Assembly: GCA_965211775.1 (NCBI GenBank)
Contig: OZ242974.1
Coordinates: forward strand, 310,001-374,000
Direction: 5' to 3'
Length of the DNA: 64,000 bases
From: Thiodiazotropha sp040506975
GTDB taxonomy: Bacteria > Pseudomonadota > Gammaproteobacteria > Chromatiales > Chromatiaceae
Numbering within the stretch: position 1 is the first letter of the stretch; each line of letters starts with the position of its first letter. Of the stretch, positions 45,935 through 55,965 are shown in pieces. The notes beneath the pieces were generated by a model. That model saw nothing but the letters and a program-made list of their open reading frames with translations. It did not search any database and was not told the DNA's origin. The position numbers and the translations under genes are program-made.

Positions 45935-46963
45935 CCTGATTACTCATGAGGCTCAGCTATTGAGCCTGTGGTGCAAGCATAATGGAACCTACTGAATAAA
46001 AGAGGATTTCATCATGCCGAGAAATACTATTCAATTTCAAAAAGGTCTTGGTTTGCACGATTTTCTGGAACAATATGGGACCGAGGATCAGTGTCGACAG
46101 GCATTGTATGATTTGCGCTGGCCGACGGGCTATGTCTGCCCTGAGTGCGGCAACACAACAGGCTGTGAACTCAAAAAGCGTCAGATATATCAATGTCACA
46201 AGTGCCATCATCAGACTTCCCTGACCGCCGGCAGCATCTTCCATGGCACCAAGCTGCCGCTGAGAACGTGGTTTCTTGCGATCTATCTGTTGACCCAACG
46301 CAAGAAAAGTATCTCGGCGCTGCAACTTTCCCGCGAAATCGGGGTGAACTACAATACGGCCTGGCGACTCAAGCATAAGTTGATGCAGGTGATGATGGAA
46401 CGTGAGCGTGGAAAAAAACTGGCCGGTCGCATCGAATTGGATGATGCTTATCTCGGAGGCGAGCAAGCCGGTAAGCGTGGTCGTGGGTCGCGCAACAAAA
46501 TCCCTTTCGTAGCTGCTGTTGAGACGACGCGGGACGGCAGGCCCATGAAAATTCAACTGCGTCGTGTAAGGGGCTTCCGCAAACGTGAAATCGCCCGCTA
46601 CGCCCGCTCCTGCTTGATGCCTGGCAGCGAAGTCTTTACCGATGGGCTTTGGTGCTTTAGTGGCGTGACAACCGCTGATTGCCATCATAACCCCATGGTG
46701 ACGGGTGGTGGGCGCCAAAGTGTCCAGTATTCGTGCTTCAAATGGGTAAACACGATGTTGGGTAATGTCAAAAACAGTCTGTTGGGTACTTTTCATGCGA
46801 TTCGAGATAAACATGTGTCGCGTTATCTTGCTGAGTTCGAATATCGGTTTAACCGCCGTTTCGATTCACCCGCCATGATTGAACGATTGCTTTTTGCCGC
46901 TCTTCGCACTCCACCTATGCCATATCGCCTCTTGAGAATGGCTGAGGTTTAGGGGTAATCAGG
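45935..46963 (+). mobile_element. IS1595-family element, copy C (1029 bp)
   Basis: Target duplication TATTTTTT on both sides (45927-45934, 46964-46971). It is inserted in the last codons of the FAD oxidoreductase gene, 17 codons before the stop. The spacer to the left (45688-45883) shows no gene. Confidence 0.95.
46014..46952 (+). CDS. IS1595-family transposase (copy C)
   Basis: 312 residues, intact, identical in protein sequence to copy B as far as can be seen. Confidence 0.95.
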   Translation: MPRNTIQFQKGLGLHDFLEQYGTEDQCRQALYDLRWPTGYVCPECGNTTGCELKKRQIYQCHKCHHQTSLTAGSIFHGTKLPLRTWFLAIYLLTQRKKSISALQLSREIGVNYNTAWRLKHKLMQVMMERERGKKLAGRIELDDAYLGGEQAGKRGRGSRNKIPFVAAVETTRDGRPMKIQLRRVRGFRKREIARYARSCLMPGSEVFTDGLWCFSGVTTADCHHNPMVTGGGRQSVQYSCFKWVNTMLGNVKNSLLGTFHAIRDKHVSRYLAEFEYRFNRRFDSPAMIERLLFAALRTPPMPYRLLRMAEV

Positions 46964-47317
46964 TATTTTTTTCTCAATTGCTGCAACTGTTCCCATTTAT
47001 TCTCAGAGTAACACTTTCGATATCGATTCGGATTCCCTTCACCATTTATCTCATTAACGTAATGACTATCGGCAAACTGATCGATTATTGGTTGTGATTG
47101 TTTCAACCAGTTTCTGTTAACCAGATCATTTTCTTTGCCATCCCAGATTGAGTAGCAGCCTACAAAGCAGTCACCTGTACCAGAAAAGCTAGCATCTTCT
47201 CTCGACTTTAGGTTCAATCCCCAAGCAGCCAGTACATGAGTATCTTTTGAAGGTGCGTTTTTAAGATGCTCCGTCATAGCGGCTAACGCTTCATTGCCTC
47301 TATTCGTTAAAATATTA

Positions 47318-48346
47318 CCTGATTACTCATGAGGCTCAGCTATTGAGCCTGTGGTGCAAGCATAATGGAACCTACTGAATAAAAGAGGATTTCATCATGC
47401 CGAGAAATACTATTCAATTTCAAAAAGGTCTTGGTTTGCACGATTTTCTGGAACAATATGGGACCGAGGATCAGTGTCGACAGGCATTGTATGATTTGCG
47501 CTGGCCGACGGGCTATGTCTGCCCTGAGTGCGGCAACACAACAGGCTGTGAACTCAAAAAGCGTCAGATATATCAATGTCACAAGTGCCATCACCAGACT
47601 TCCCTGACCGCCGGCAGCATCTTCCATGGCACCAAGCTGCCGCTGAGAACGTGGTTTCTTGCGATCTATCTGTTGACCCAACGCAAGAAAAGTATCTCGG
47701 CGCTGCAACTTTCCCGCGAAATCGGGGTGAACTACAATACGGCCTGGCGACTCAAGCATAAGTTGATGCAGGTGATGATGGAACGTGAGCGTGGAAAAAA
47801 ACTGGCCGGTCGCATCGAATTGGATGATGCTTATCTCGGAGGCGAGCAAGCCGGTAAGCGTGGTCGTGGGTCGCGCAACAAAATCCCTTTCGTAGCTGCT
47901 GTTGAGACGACGCGGGACGGCAGGCCCATGAAAATTCAACTGCGTCGTGTAAGGGGCTTCCGCAAACGTGAAATCGCCCGCTACGCCCGCTCCTGCTTGA
48001 TGCCTGGCAGCGAAGTCTTTACCGATGGGCTTTGGTGCTTTAGTGGCGTGACAACCGCTGATTGCCATCATAACCCCATGGTGACGGGTGGTGGGCGCCA
48101 AAGTGTCCAGTATTCGTGCTTCAAATGGGTAAACACGATGTTGGGTAATGTCAAAAACAGTCTGTTGGGTACTTTTCATGCGATTCGAGATAAACATGTG
48201 TCGCGTTATCTTGCTGAGTTCGAATATCGGTTTAACCGCCGTTTCGATTTACCCGCCATGATTGAACGATTGCTTTTTGCCGCTCTTCGCACTCCACCTA
48301 TGCCATATCGCCTCTTGAGAATGGCTGAGGTTTAGGGGTAATCAGG
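47318..48346 (+). mobile_element. IS1595-family element, copy D (1029 bp)
   Basis: Target duplication AAATATTA (47310-47317, 48347-48354). It is the second insertion in the FAD oxidoreductase gene, 354 bases from copy C and in the same orientation. Identical copies this close could also recombine and delete the segment between them. Confidence 0.95.
47397..48335 (+). CDS. IS1595-family transposase (copy D)
   Basis: 312 residues, intact. It keeps Leu in FDLPAMIERL, like copies A and E-G. A silent change (CATCAC for CATCAT at about 47590) marks this copy. Confidence 0.95.
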   Translation: MPRNTIQFQKGLGLHDFLEQYGTEDQCRQALYDLRWPTGYVCPECGNTTGCELKKRQIYQCHKCHHQTSLTAGSIFHGTKLPLRTWFLAIYLLTQRKKSISALQLSREIGVNYNTAWRLKHKLMQVMMERERGKKLAGRIELDDAYLGGEQAGKRGRGSRNKIPFVAAVETTRDGRPMKIQLRRVRGFRKREIARYARSCLMPGSEVFTDGLWCFSGVTTADCHHNPMVTGGGRQSVQYSCFKWVNTMLGNVKNSLLGTFHAIRDKHVSRYLAEFEYRFNRRFDLPAMIERLLFAALRTPPMPYRLLRMAEV

Positions 48347-50269
48347 AAATATTATCAGCCCCATAACGCGCCATGCGACCTGCCGGATCTTCCAGGCTGA
48401 AGAATTTGTCGTATAAGCCTTCAAACGTGAACGACTGATACTCATTTTTAACTACAGACTTAACTGATAAATCTGATTTAGAGAATGGCTCTAACAATTT
48501 CCTGCCATCATTTTCTGACTGCTCAAATGTAAATGCTGTAACAAAACATATTTTAGATTTCTCAGGCGGCGCATCGACAGGCACTTCAGGATGGTGCATT
48601 AAAACAGCGAGAATCTCGACGCTCTCTTTTACGGATTCATCTTTCTTAATCTTATCTAGAATTGAGGTTACTGCTTGAAGTTCTTGAAGGGGAAATATAT
48701 ATGAACTTGCCATTATTGACTTGGGAACTGAGTATAGTTTAAGAAAAAGCCGCGTAACGACCGCAAAAAATCCCGGCCCCGCTCCTCGCACAGCCCACAG
48801 TAGGTCTGAGTGATGATTTTCACTTACAATTAAACGTTCCCCATTTGCGGCAATAACTTCTGCACCTACGATAGAGAAGGTAGCCATTCCTCCATTTTGC
48901 GGATAATTCCAACCAATTCCCCCGCCCATCACAAATCCACTAATCCCAACAGAGGTACAATGTGGCACAGGAAAGCTTAATCCTTTTTCCCTCGCCGCCC
49001 TTACCAACTGATCGCTTCTAACGCCTGGCTGAACAGATGCTATTTTTTGTTGTTGATCAATATCTAATTCACTCATCCCCGACAGATCCAATAACATGCC
49101 CCCATTTCTTAAGGAGGAACCTGTTGAATTATGTCCTCCGCTTCTGACCGCAATCCTTAGAGAGTTTTTTGCGGCATGCTTAACCGCTGATGCCACCTCT
49201 TCAACCGATTGTGGTTTCACGATGACATCGGGATAACGATTTGGCTTTGAGAGATGCCATACCATAGACTGGCGCCATAACTCATAATATTCATTATCTT
49301 TATAAATAATTTTTCCGCTAACTCCTTGAATACCCCTATCATGTGTTGCGGAAAACACTGACCTCGAGCGAAAAGCACCAACGACCCCTAAAGCACTCAT
49401 TGCTACTAGTTTTTTCATTGCCGATCGTCGTGATAGTTTATTACCGTTCATAACTGCAATTCTTTAAGATTGGATTCGAATACATTGCTGTCCCATTAAC
49501 TTTTACAGTAGAGTCAGTTGATTGCAATCATTTGTTTTGTCATTGATTGGGTCTCCTCGTAGTAACGCCATCAGGTCTCGTTTTTCAAACAGGTTCATCT
49601 GTAATAATCGCAATATCTGTTGAGCACTTTTTCGGATTTTCGACTGGAACTTGATATAGGCAAGCAACAAATAAACACACAAAGCAATCCAGATTTGTGT
49701 CATCACAGCATTCTTACTGGTACCGACAAATGATTTGATTTTCAGGTTCTGTTTGATCCACTTGAAGAACAACTCAATATCCCAACGAGCCTTATAAATC
49801 TGTGCAATGGTTTTGGCAACCAGCTTGAAATTATTCGTCAGAAAAACATAATGCTTGCTGGTTTCAGGATCGCGGTAACCGATACGACGCAACTGAATTG
49901 GACACTTCTTTGCTGTGATTGGCCCGGTAAATTCAATGATTTGATCTGATGTCAGTCCTTTGCTTTTAATCACTGGCTGGCGGGATATCACCCGATAAAC
50001 TGCATTGGACTTTTGACGTGTAACAAAGAAAATGCCTTTTTTATTCAGTTGATTATACCACTCGTAGTCGTTATAGCCTTTATCGAAGGTCACAATACTG
50101 CCTTTTGGAAAATTCATCAGCTTGCCAATATTGACTTCATGCTGGTTGCCTTCGGTGACAGCAAAGAACTCGGGTAAATGACCTGAATGGTTGAGTCCAA
50201 CATGTAATTTTACTGCCGCTTTTGTCGTGCGAAATTCAGCCCATGGAAAAACTGACAGGCATAAATCAA

Positions 50270-51298
50270 CCTGATTACCCCTGAGGCTCAGCTATTGAGC
50301 CTGTGGTGCAAGCATAATGGAACCTACTGAATAAAAGAGGATTTCATCATGCCGAGAAATACCATTCAATTTCAAAAAGGCCTTGGTTTGCACGATTTTC
50401 TGGAACAATATGGGACCGAGGATCAGTGTCGACAGGCATTGTATGATTTGCGCTGGCCGACGGGCTATGTCTGCCCTGAGTGCGGCAACACAACAGGCTG
50501 TGAACTCAAAAAGCGTCAGATATATCAATGTCACAAGTGCCATCATCAGACTTCCCTGACCGCCGGCAGCATCTTCCATGGCACCAAGCTGCCGCTGAGA
50601 ACGTGGTTTCTTGCGATCTATCTGTTGACCCAACGCAAGAAAAGTATCTCGGCGCTGCAACTTTCCCGCGAAATCGGGGTGAACTACAATACGGCCTGGC
50701 GACTCAAGCATAAGTTGATGCAGGTGATGATGGAACGTGAGCGTGGAAAAAAACTGGCCGGTCGCATCGAATTGGATGATGCTTATCTCGGAGGCGAGCA
50801 AGCCGGTAAGCGTGGTCGTGGGTCGCGCAACAAAATCCCTTTCGTAGCTGCTGTTGAGACGACGCGGGACGGCAGGCCCATGAAAATTCAACTGCGTCGT
50901 GTAAGGGGCTTCCGCAAACGTGAAATCGCCCGCTACGCCCGCTCCTGCTTGATGCCTGGCAGCGAAGTCTTTACCGATGGGCTTTAGTGCTTTAGTGGCG
51001 TGACAACCGCTGATTGCCATCATAACCCCATGGTGACGGGTGGTGGGCGCCAAAGTGTCCAGTATTCGTGCTTCAAATGGGTAAACACGATGTTGGGTAA
51101 TGTCAAAAACAGTCTGTTGGGTACTTTTCATGCGATTCGAGATAAACATGTGTCGCGTTATCTTGCTGAGTTCGAATATCGGTTTAACCGCCGTTTCGAT
51201 TTACCCGCCATGATTGAACGATTGCTTTTTGCCGCTCTTCGTACTCCACCTATGCCATATCGCCTCTTGAGAATGGCTGAGGTTTAGGGGTAATCAGG
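50270..51298 (+). mobile_element. IS1595-family element, copy E (1029 bp)
   Basis: Target duplication TAAATCAA (50262-50269, 51299-51306). Its ends are of the CCTGATTACCCCTGAGG type, like copy A. It is nested in an IS4 element, so it arrived later than that element. Confidence 0.95.
50349..51287 (+). pseudogene. IS1595-family transposase with a nonsense mutation (copy E)
   Basis: The frame is identical to copy A up to VFTDGL, where the next codon is TAG (50985-50987) instead of the TGG present in all other copies. This G-to-A change removes the last third of the transposase, including the third catalytic position. The copy could move only if another copy supplies transposase. Confidence 0.93.
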
Positions 51299-51833
51299 TA
51301 AATCAATGATACTGGCATCCAGGGAATACAGTGGATTCTTAAAACGGAAATCATGCGATGGTGCTTTTGCCTGGCATCGCGTCAACAGTTTGCTAAACAA
51401 CTCTTCATAAAGCGTGTAAGGCTTGTCATTGTTGATGCGAGATAAACTCGAACGCCTAATCAAACGACTACCCAGGTGATAAAGACGATGCGCCTGTGCC
51501 CCGAGATTATCAACCATATCCCGCAAACTGTTTCTACCGGAAAGTTGTCCCATCATCATTGCCACGAACTGGCTCCAGCGGGAGTTTTTACGAAAAGCCC
51601 TGCCTGTATGATGTTCTTTTGCCAGTGTTTCAAATTCATGTCTCGAAATCAGTTTCAGCAGTTGCGCAAATACCGTGCTATTATGTGACATGGCCTGGTT
51701 ATTCCTTTTGATTCAATGATTTGTTTGCGCTTTTATTTTATCCAAATGTGAATAACCTGGGCCTCCTAAATCTCAGTTAATGGGACAGCAGTGATTCGAA
51801 TACTGTAAATCTTAATTGCTAAAGATCCGTAAA

Positions 51834-52154
51834 TTAATCGCTTAACCCGGAGTAGTATCCCGCCACATAGGCGATCTCCTCGTCCGTAAGCATTCTTGCC
51901 ATGCGGGCCATATCAGGCGCATTACGCTCTCCAGATCTAAATGCTTTCAATTGTTTTACAAGATAGGGTAACTTCTGACCCTTAAGATTCGGATATTGGG
52001 GCGATTTACCTATACCATCCGCTCCATGGCAGGCCACGCATGTTAGCAATTTTTCTTGTCCTGCATTTTTATTCGCTGAATAGACATTTGATGAAATTGC
52101 CACGAAGGCCACACTTAAAATCAGACATAAGTTCAATAGGTGTTTTGTATCCAT
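51834..52154 (-). CDS. Small periplasmic class I cytochrome c
   Basis: 106 residues. A signal peptide (LNLCLILSVAFVAISSNVYS) is followed by the haem motif CVACHGADGIGKSPQYPNLKG and a Met-rich end (MARMARMLTDEEIAYVAGYYSG) with the sixth ligand. It resembles small c5/c553-type electron carriers. It starts 8 bases after the SDR gene and was followed by the FAD oxidoreductase before the IS4 insertion, so it probably accepts electrons from that flavoenzyme. Confidence 0.9.
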   Translation of the reverse strand: MDTKHLLNLCLILSVAFVAISSNVYSANKNAGQEKLLTCVACHGADGIGKSPQYPNLKGQKLPYLVKQLKAFRSGERNAPDMARMARMLTDEEIAYVAGYYSGLSD

Positions 52155-52162
52155 TGCTCCCC

Positions 52163-52972
52163 CTACTTCACGACAAAACCGCCATCAACGACCATTTCCG
52201 TACCTGTCATGTAGCTTGAATCATCCGATGCGAGGAATACAACCGTATTTGCAATATCCTCAGGCATACCATGACGCCCGAGAGGGTGAGCTTCTGTCAT
52301 AATCCTTTCAACCTGACTAATGTCGTCTGTCCCGAAAACTCCGGATTGCGCCCAGACCTCGTAAATACCATCAGCCATCGGCGTTTTTATCAAACCTGGA
52401 TGAGCAGAATTGACTCGTATGTTGTATCCCATCTCTGCAAACTCGATGGCTGCTGACTTTGACATATGTCTAACCGCAGCCTTTGTCATGGCGTATCCAA
52501 GCGCTCCGGGAATCCCTACCAGACCCACAGCAGATGACATATTGATTACAGATCCTCCGGCCACATGAGACATGGAGCACCTTTTAAGCGCAGGTAATGC
52601 ATGCTTCATTCCGAGAAAAACACTATCGATATTAACCCGGGATAAGTTATGCCACTCCTCAAGTGTTGTTGCTTCGATAGGTTTGATTAAGGCAATTCCG
52701 GCATTGTTTACCAGGACATCAAGACCATCATATGTCTCGATGATCTTGTTAATCATAGAACCCCACTCAACCTCCGAACTAACATCAAGATGCCTAAACT
52801 CTGCTCTACCACCATTACCAATAATGCCCTCAGTTACAGACAGACCGCCTTTGTCATCTATATCCGCTAGAACGACAGTTGCACCTGACTCAGCTGCCAG
52901 CCGGGCACAGCTCGCTCCGATACCACTCGCAGCACCTGTAACCAATATTGTTTTACCATTAAGGCGGCCCAT
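52163..52972 (-). CDS. Short-chain dehydrogenase/reductase
   Basis: 269 residues, classical SDR. The NAD(P) motif is TGAASGIG, with DIDD after the second strand suggesting NAD preference. NNAG, the catalytic Ser in INMSSAVG, and Tyr and Lys in GYAMTKAA follow the family order. The late segment (YEVWAQSGVFGTDD) is an insert over the substrate pocket. It is 3 bases after the NTF2-like gene. The alcohol or ketone substrate is unknown; it is presumably in the same pathway as the flavoenzyme. Confidence 0.92.
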   Translation of the reverse strand: MGRLNGKTILVTGAASGIGASCARLAAESGATVVLADIDDKGGLSVTEGIIGNGGRAEFRHLDVSSEVEWGSMINKIIETYDGLDVLVNNAGIALIKPIEATTLEEWHNLSRVNIDSVFLGMKHALPALKRCSMSHVAGGSVINMSSAVGLVGIPGALGYAMTKAAVRHMSKSAAIEFAEMGYNIRVNSAHPGLIKTPMADGIYEVWAQSGVFGTDDISQVERIMTEAHPLGRHGMPEDIANTVVFLASDDSSYMTGTEMVVDGGFVVK

Positions 52973-52975
52973 GGT

Positions 52976-53965
52976 TTATTCTCCTGCGATAGGAATTGAA
53001 AGGTGTTCGTGAGCAACTAGCCACTTATTATTTTTCTTAACCCAGATCAGTGTTTGTCTGCCATTACATAATGCGTGAGTATCGTCGTGCTGTTGAAAAT
53101 CAATATTTAGAGTCGAGGTAGTCCAAGCAATATCCCCCCGCTTGTTCACCTCTAAATCCCCTCGCGGTGTGATCTCTATTTTCTTAGCCGTTAAACTGAC
53201 ATATTCTTTCAATCCCTGCTCGAACTGACTCCATGTTTGAAAGCCGTCATGGGGCGCCCAAGGCATGTAAATTCGGATCGGCAAATCACTGAAATAGTGT
53301 TTTTTCAGGTTTACACCAATTTTCGATGGGAGATCTTTTGACCACTCACCTAGCAATCTTTGACTTAATTGATCGAACTCCTCACTTGAATCAGATATCT
53401 GTTTTTTGTGGTCGGCAATCTTGAACAACTTGCCGCTTGGATTAATGGTTGCCGAAAAGTGTTCATGCTGAACAACCCATTTCCCTTTTTCATGACTCCA
53501 AATTTGAGTGCCACGACAAGGCATAGTCCGGCTCATGCCCCCCTTGTATTGAGCATGTACAATGCAGTTAGAGGTTGACCAAATCACATCGCCATAACGC
53601 CAAGCTTGAAAGGAACCATCATTTGCAAATAAGATTCCCGCCGCCACCATCCCGGCAGGCAGCCATACCTTTTCAATTACATCTTTGTATTGTTCACAGC
53701 CTCTATGACCCTCCAGCGGCGGTAAAGGATCCCAGTAGACATTGTCTGGATGCTTTGAGTAATAAACACCAGCCTGATCATATACCGTGTCTTTCTGCGT
53801 GTATGACCATGCGGCATAATAATCTTTGGTAGCCTTCAATATTGTCTTGAAGTATTCCCTGCTTTCCTCTAAAACGGTTACTTCTTCCGAGGCTATTGGT
53901 TTTATAACAACAAAAGACAATAATAAGGCAGCTATAATGGTTTTTGCCAACTCTCGTATTTTCAT
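52976..53965 (-). CDS. Secreted protein with two NTF2/SnoaL-like domains
   Basis: 329 residues from ATG at 53965, chosen for GGGAGGAAGT and the signal peptide that follows (IIAALLLSFVVIKPIAS). Two similar NTF2-like halves end in the same motif, IWSHEKGKWVVQHEHFS and LIWVKKNNKWLVAHEHLS, with DAGVYY-type and DLPIRIYMPW segments at their starts. Such folds bind small hydrophobic molecules and can be isomerases, dehydratases or binding proteins. It is the first gene of the NTF2, SDR, cytochrome c, FAD oxidoreductase operon. Confidence 0.75.
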   Translation of the reverse strand: MKIRELAKTIIAALLLSFVVIKPIASEEVTVLEESREYFKTILKATKDYYAAWSYTQKDTVYDQAGVYYSKHPDNVYWDPLPPLEGHRGCEQYKDVIEKVWLPAGMVAAGILFANDGSFQAWRYGDVIWSTSNCIVHAQYKGGMSRTMPCRGTQIWSHEKGKWVVQHEHFSATINPSGKLFKIADHKKQISDSSEEFDQLSQRLLGEWSKDLPSKIGVNLKKHYFSDLPIRIYMPWAPHDGFQTWSQFEQGLKEYVSLTAKKIEITPRGDLEVNKRGDIAWTTSTLNIDFQQHDDTHALCNGRQTLIWVKKNNKWLVAHEHLSIPIAGE

Positions 53966-54232
53966 ACTTCCTCCCAAGTATTCTTCCTCATTACCGCACA
54001 ACACTTCTCGGTGAATTGCCTTGATATAAGGTGCAGTTCGTTTTTTTCATGGCACTACTATCCTCCAGTCAATCTCATTGGGAGGTATCTGCTTTTATGA
54101 TAACTCGTAACCGGATAATTCATTATTAGTAAACCATGCTAACTCACACAACCACCCGTTCGGGTAGTTGTGAGCCAAGGGATCAGGCAGAAAAATATCT
54201 GTGCAAATATAACCACCACCGGAGGAGAAGGC

Positions 54233-55324
54233 ATGCCAAATATGATTGAACCCATTAAGCAATATATGGCACTCGCTTTACAGCCCGTTATTCAAGGCGC
54301 ACACAAACGCGATGATATCATTCGCAATCTCGATCATATTGCAGAACTCAGTAGAGCTGCAGTCTGGCTGTCCGCAATTGATCTTCCAGTAAACCTGATA
54401 ACCATACCCGAGGGCGCTCTCCAGGGGTTTACTGATGAAATATTTGACTGGGACCATGTGGATTATGTTGAGCGATCGGCAATAGATATTCCCGGTAAAG
54501 AAACCGAATATCTCGGAGAACTTGCCAGAGACCTAGATGCTTTCATTATTGCGCAGGCAAAAGCCAAGCATCCAAAGTTTCCTGAGCGTTTTTTCAACTG
54601 CGCATTTGTTATCGATCCTAAGGGTGAGATCATTCATGTGCATTACAAGATGCAGGTCTTTGCCAGAGAACATTCCACGGTGCCCCACGATGTTTGGGAG
54701 CAATGGACTGAACTTTACGGTACCGGACTGGATGCATTCTTTCCGGTAACTGATACAGAAATCGGACGCATAGGCTGCATCATTTGCATGGAAGGGAGTT
54801 ATCCGGAAACATCACGAGGTTTGGCGATGAATGGAGCCGAGATAGTTTACCGTCCCAGCTATCCTGAACCCTATGTGGCGAATGGCCTTTGGGAAATTCA
54901 AAATCGCGCGAGAGCCCTGGACAATACCATGTATGTCATTGCGCCAAATCCCGCATCATACGCACCCATGCCTGAATCGCAGTTCCCCATTGATACCTTT
55001 GGTGGAAATTCGATGATAGTCGATTATCAGGGCCGAGTGATATCCAATCATAAGGCAGGCGGTACTGCCTCCTACTCAGGTGCAATCATCGATATAGAGG
55101 CATTACGTCAATATCGTGCGCGATCACGCTGGGGTAATTGGTTAAAGGATCTTAGAACAGAACAATTTCGTTTAATCTATGATAAGCCATTATATGAGCA
55201 AAACCGTTGCTTGATCGATCCACCATTAAAACATGATGAAAATGACAAGGTTGTCGCTGAAGCTACTCAGCGTATGTTTGATAGAGGAATATGGAAACAC
55301 CCCGCCTATTTATCAAACGACTGA
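54233..55324 (+). CDS. Nitrilase-superfamily carbon-nitrogen hydrolase
   Basis: 363 residues from the ATG at 54233 after GGAGGAGAAGGC. The triad is Glu60 (TIPEGALQGF), Lys139 (VHYKMQVF) and Cys185 (GCIICMEGSYPE), with Glu157-159 region and YRPSYPEP as the pocket. It hydrolyses a nitrile, amide or carbamoyl group; the substrate is unknown. The gene is divergent from the secreted NTF2-like operon and converges on the LuxR gene, so it is likely part of the same catabolic locus. Confidence 0.87.
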   Translation: MPNMIEPIKQYMALALQPVIQGAHKRDDIIRNLDHIAELSRAAVWLSAIDLPVNLITIPEGALQGFTDEIFDWDHVDYVERSAIDIPGKETEYLGELARDLDAFIIAQAKAKHPKFPERFFNCAFVIDPKGEIIHVHYKMQVFAREHSTVPHDVWEQWTELYGTGLDAFFPVTDTEIGRIGCIICMEGSYPETSRGLAMNGAEIVYRPSYPEPYVANGLWEIQNRARALDNTMYVIAPNPASYAPMPESQFPIDTFGGNSMIVDYQGRVISNHKAGGTASYSGAIIDIEALRQYRARSRWGNWLKDLRTEQFRLIYDKPLYEQNRCLIDPPLKHDENDKVVAEATQRMFDRGIWKHPAYLSND

Positions 55325-55350
55325 AGCTATACATTGTTTACATAAGCAAA

Positions 55351-55391
55351 TAATCCCGCATCCGCTATATGTATAACGGCTTGCGGGATTA
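55351..55391. terminator. Bidirectional hairpin between the nitrilase and LuxR genes
   Basis: TAATCCCGCA and TGCGGGATTA pair over a 21-base loop in the spacer of two convergent genes. There is a short T-run on neither side beyond TTAATTACTTT, so strength is moderate. Confidence 0.65.
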
Positions 55392-55965
55392 CATAAAGCT
55401 TTAATTACTTTCTCTTTTTGCCCGGCACGAATAAATCCGTTGTACCAATTCAGCTCGATTATGCACATCAAGCTCCCGATAGATGTGTTTTATATGATGA
55501 CGAACGGTATTTTCGGGTATACTCATACGATCCGCTATCACACGATTACTCGCTCCGGTCATGGCTAATTGAAGAACCTCTTGTAGTCGAGGTGAAAAAT
55601 TGTCGATGGTATCAGAGGGGATCTTCAGACAAGCTATCTCTCTTTTTAACTCAGCTATCTCACAGATGCGTTTGTAGGCGGAATTTATTTCACCACATAT
55701 AAACTGGGCGTAGGTTAGAGAGTCATTTCGAAAATGCTTCCCTCCCCTGGCCATATTCAATGTGCCAATTATTTGGCCGTCAACTATCAAAGGCGCTTCA
55801 ATAGTATGATCCAAACCCCACTTAGATAAGAATTTATAAAGAGGCTGTTTGCGCCAATCTCTATCTCGAAAAACTTCTAATGAGTGGGTGAGCGATTTTT
55901 TCTTGAGCATGTGCATGAAGATAGGATCATTTCGACGAACATCTTCATACTCTGTCAAAAACTTT

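Larger units (their letters stand above)
45884..49451 (-). pseudogene. Tat-exported FAD-linked oxidoreductase (BBE-like), interrupted by two IS1595 copies
   Basis: Three fragments (49451-48347, 47317-46964, 45934-45884) join exactly after removal of copies D and C and one duplication each, giving about 497 residues. The start is a Tat signal (SRRSAMKKLVAMSALG). The FAD_binding_4 domain has RSGGHNSTGSSL, whose His is the usual 8-alpha-linked FAD ligand, and PHCTSVGISGFVMGGG, whose Cys matches the second covalent link of bicovalent flavoenzymes. The restored end, LQQLRKKY-DPEGVFHSF, is the berberine-like C-terminus. A downstream partner position after a cytochrome c gene suggests electrons pass to that cytochrome. 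The substrate is unknown. Confidence 0.85.
49503..51691 (-). pseudogene. IS4-family transposase interrupted by IS1595 copy E
   Basis: The N-terminal part (51691 to 51299; SRHEFETLAKEHHTGRAFRK, then SLDASIIDL) is a DUF4372-type domain plus the first Asp. The C-terminal part (50269 to 49503) holds VTFDKGYNDYEWYNQL (second Asp) and YKARWDIELFFKWIKQNL (Glu). Removing copy E and one TAAATCAA restores a frame of 383 residues (IIDL-CLSVFPWAEF). The insertion inactivates the IS4 element. Confidence 0.88.
49484..51792 (-). mobile_element. IS4-family element containing IS1595 copy E
   Basis: Ends are ATTGCTGTCCCATTAAC on the left and the inverse GTTAATGGGACAGCAGT on the right. The direct repeat GATTCGAATAC (11 bp) flanks both sides (49473-49483, 51793-51803), in the usual range for IS4. 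It is inserted between the cytochrome c gene and the FAD oxidoreductase gene, cutting that operon. The element without copy E is about 1270 bp. Confidence 0.85.
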
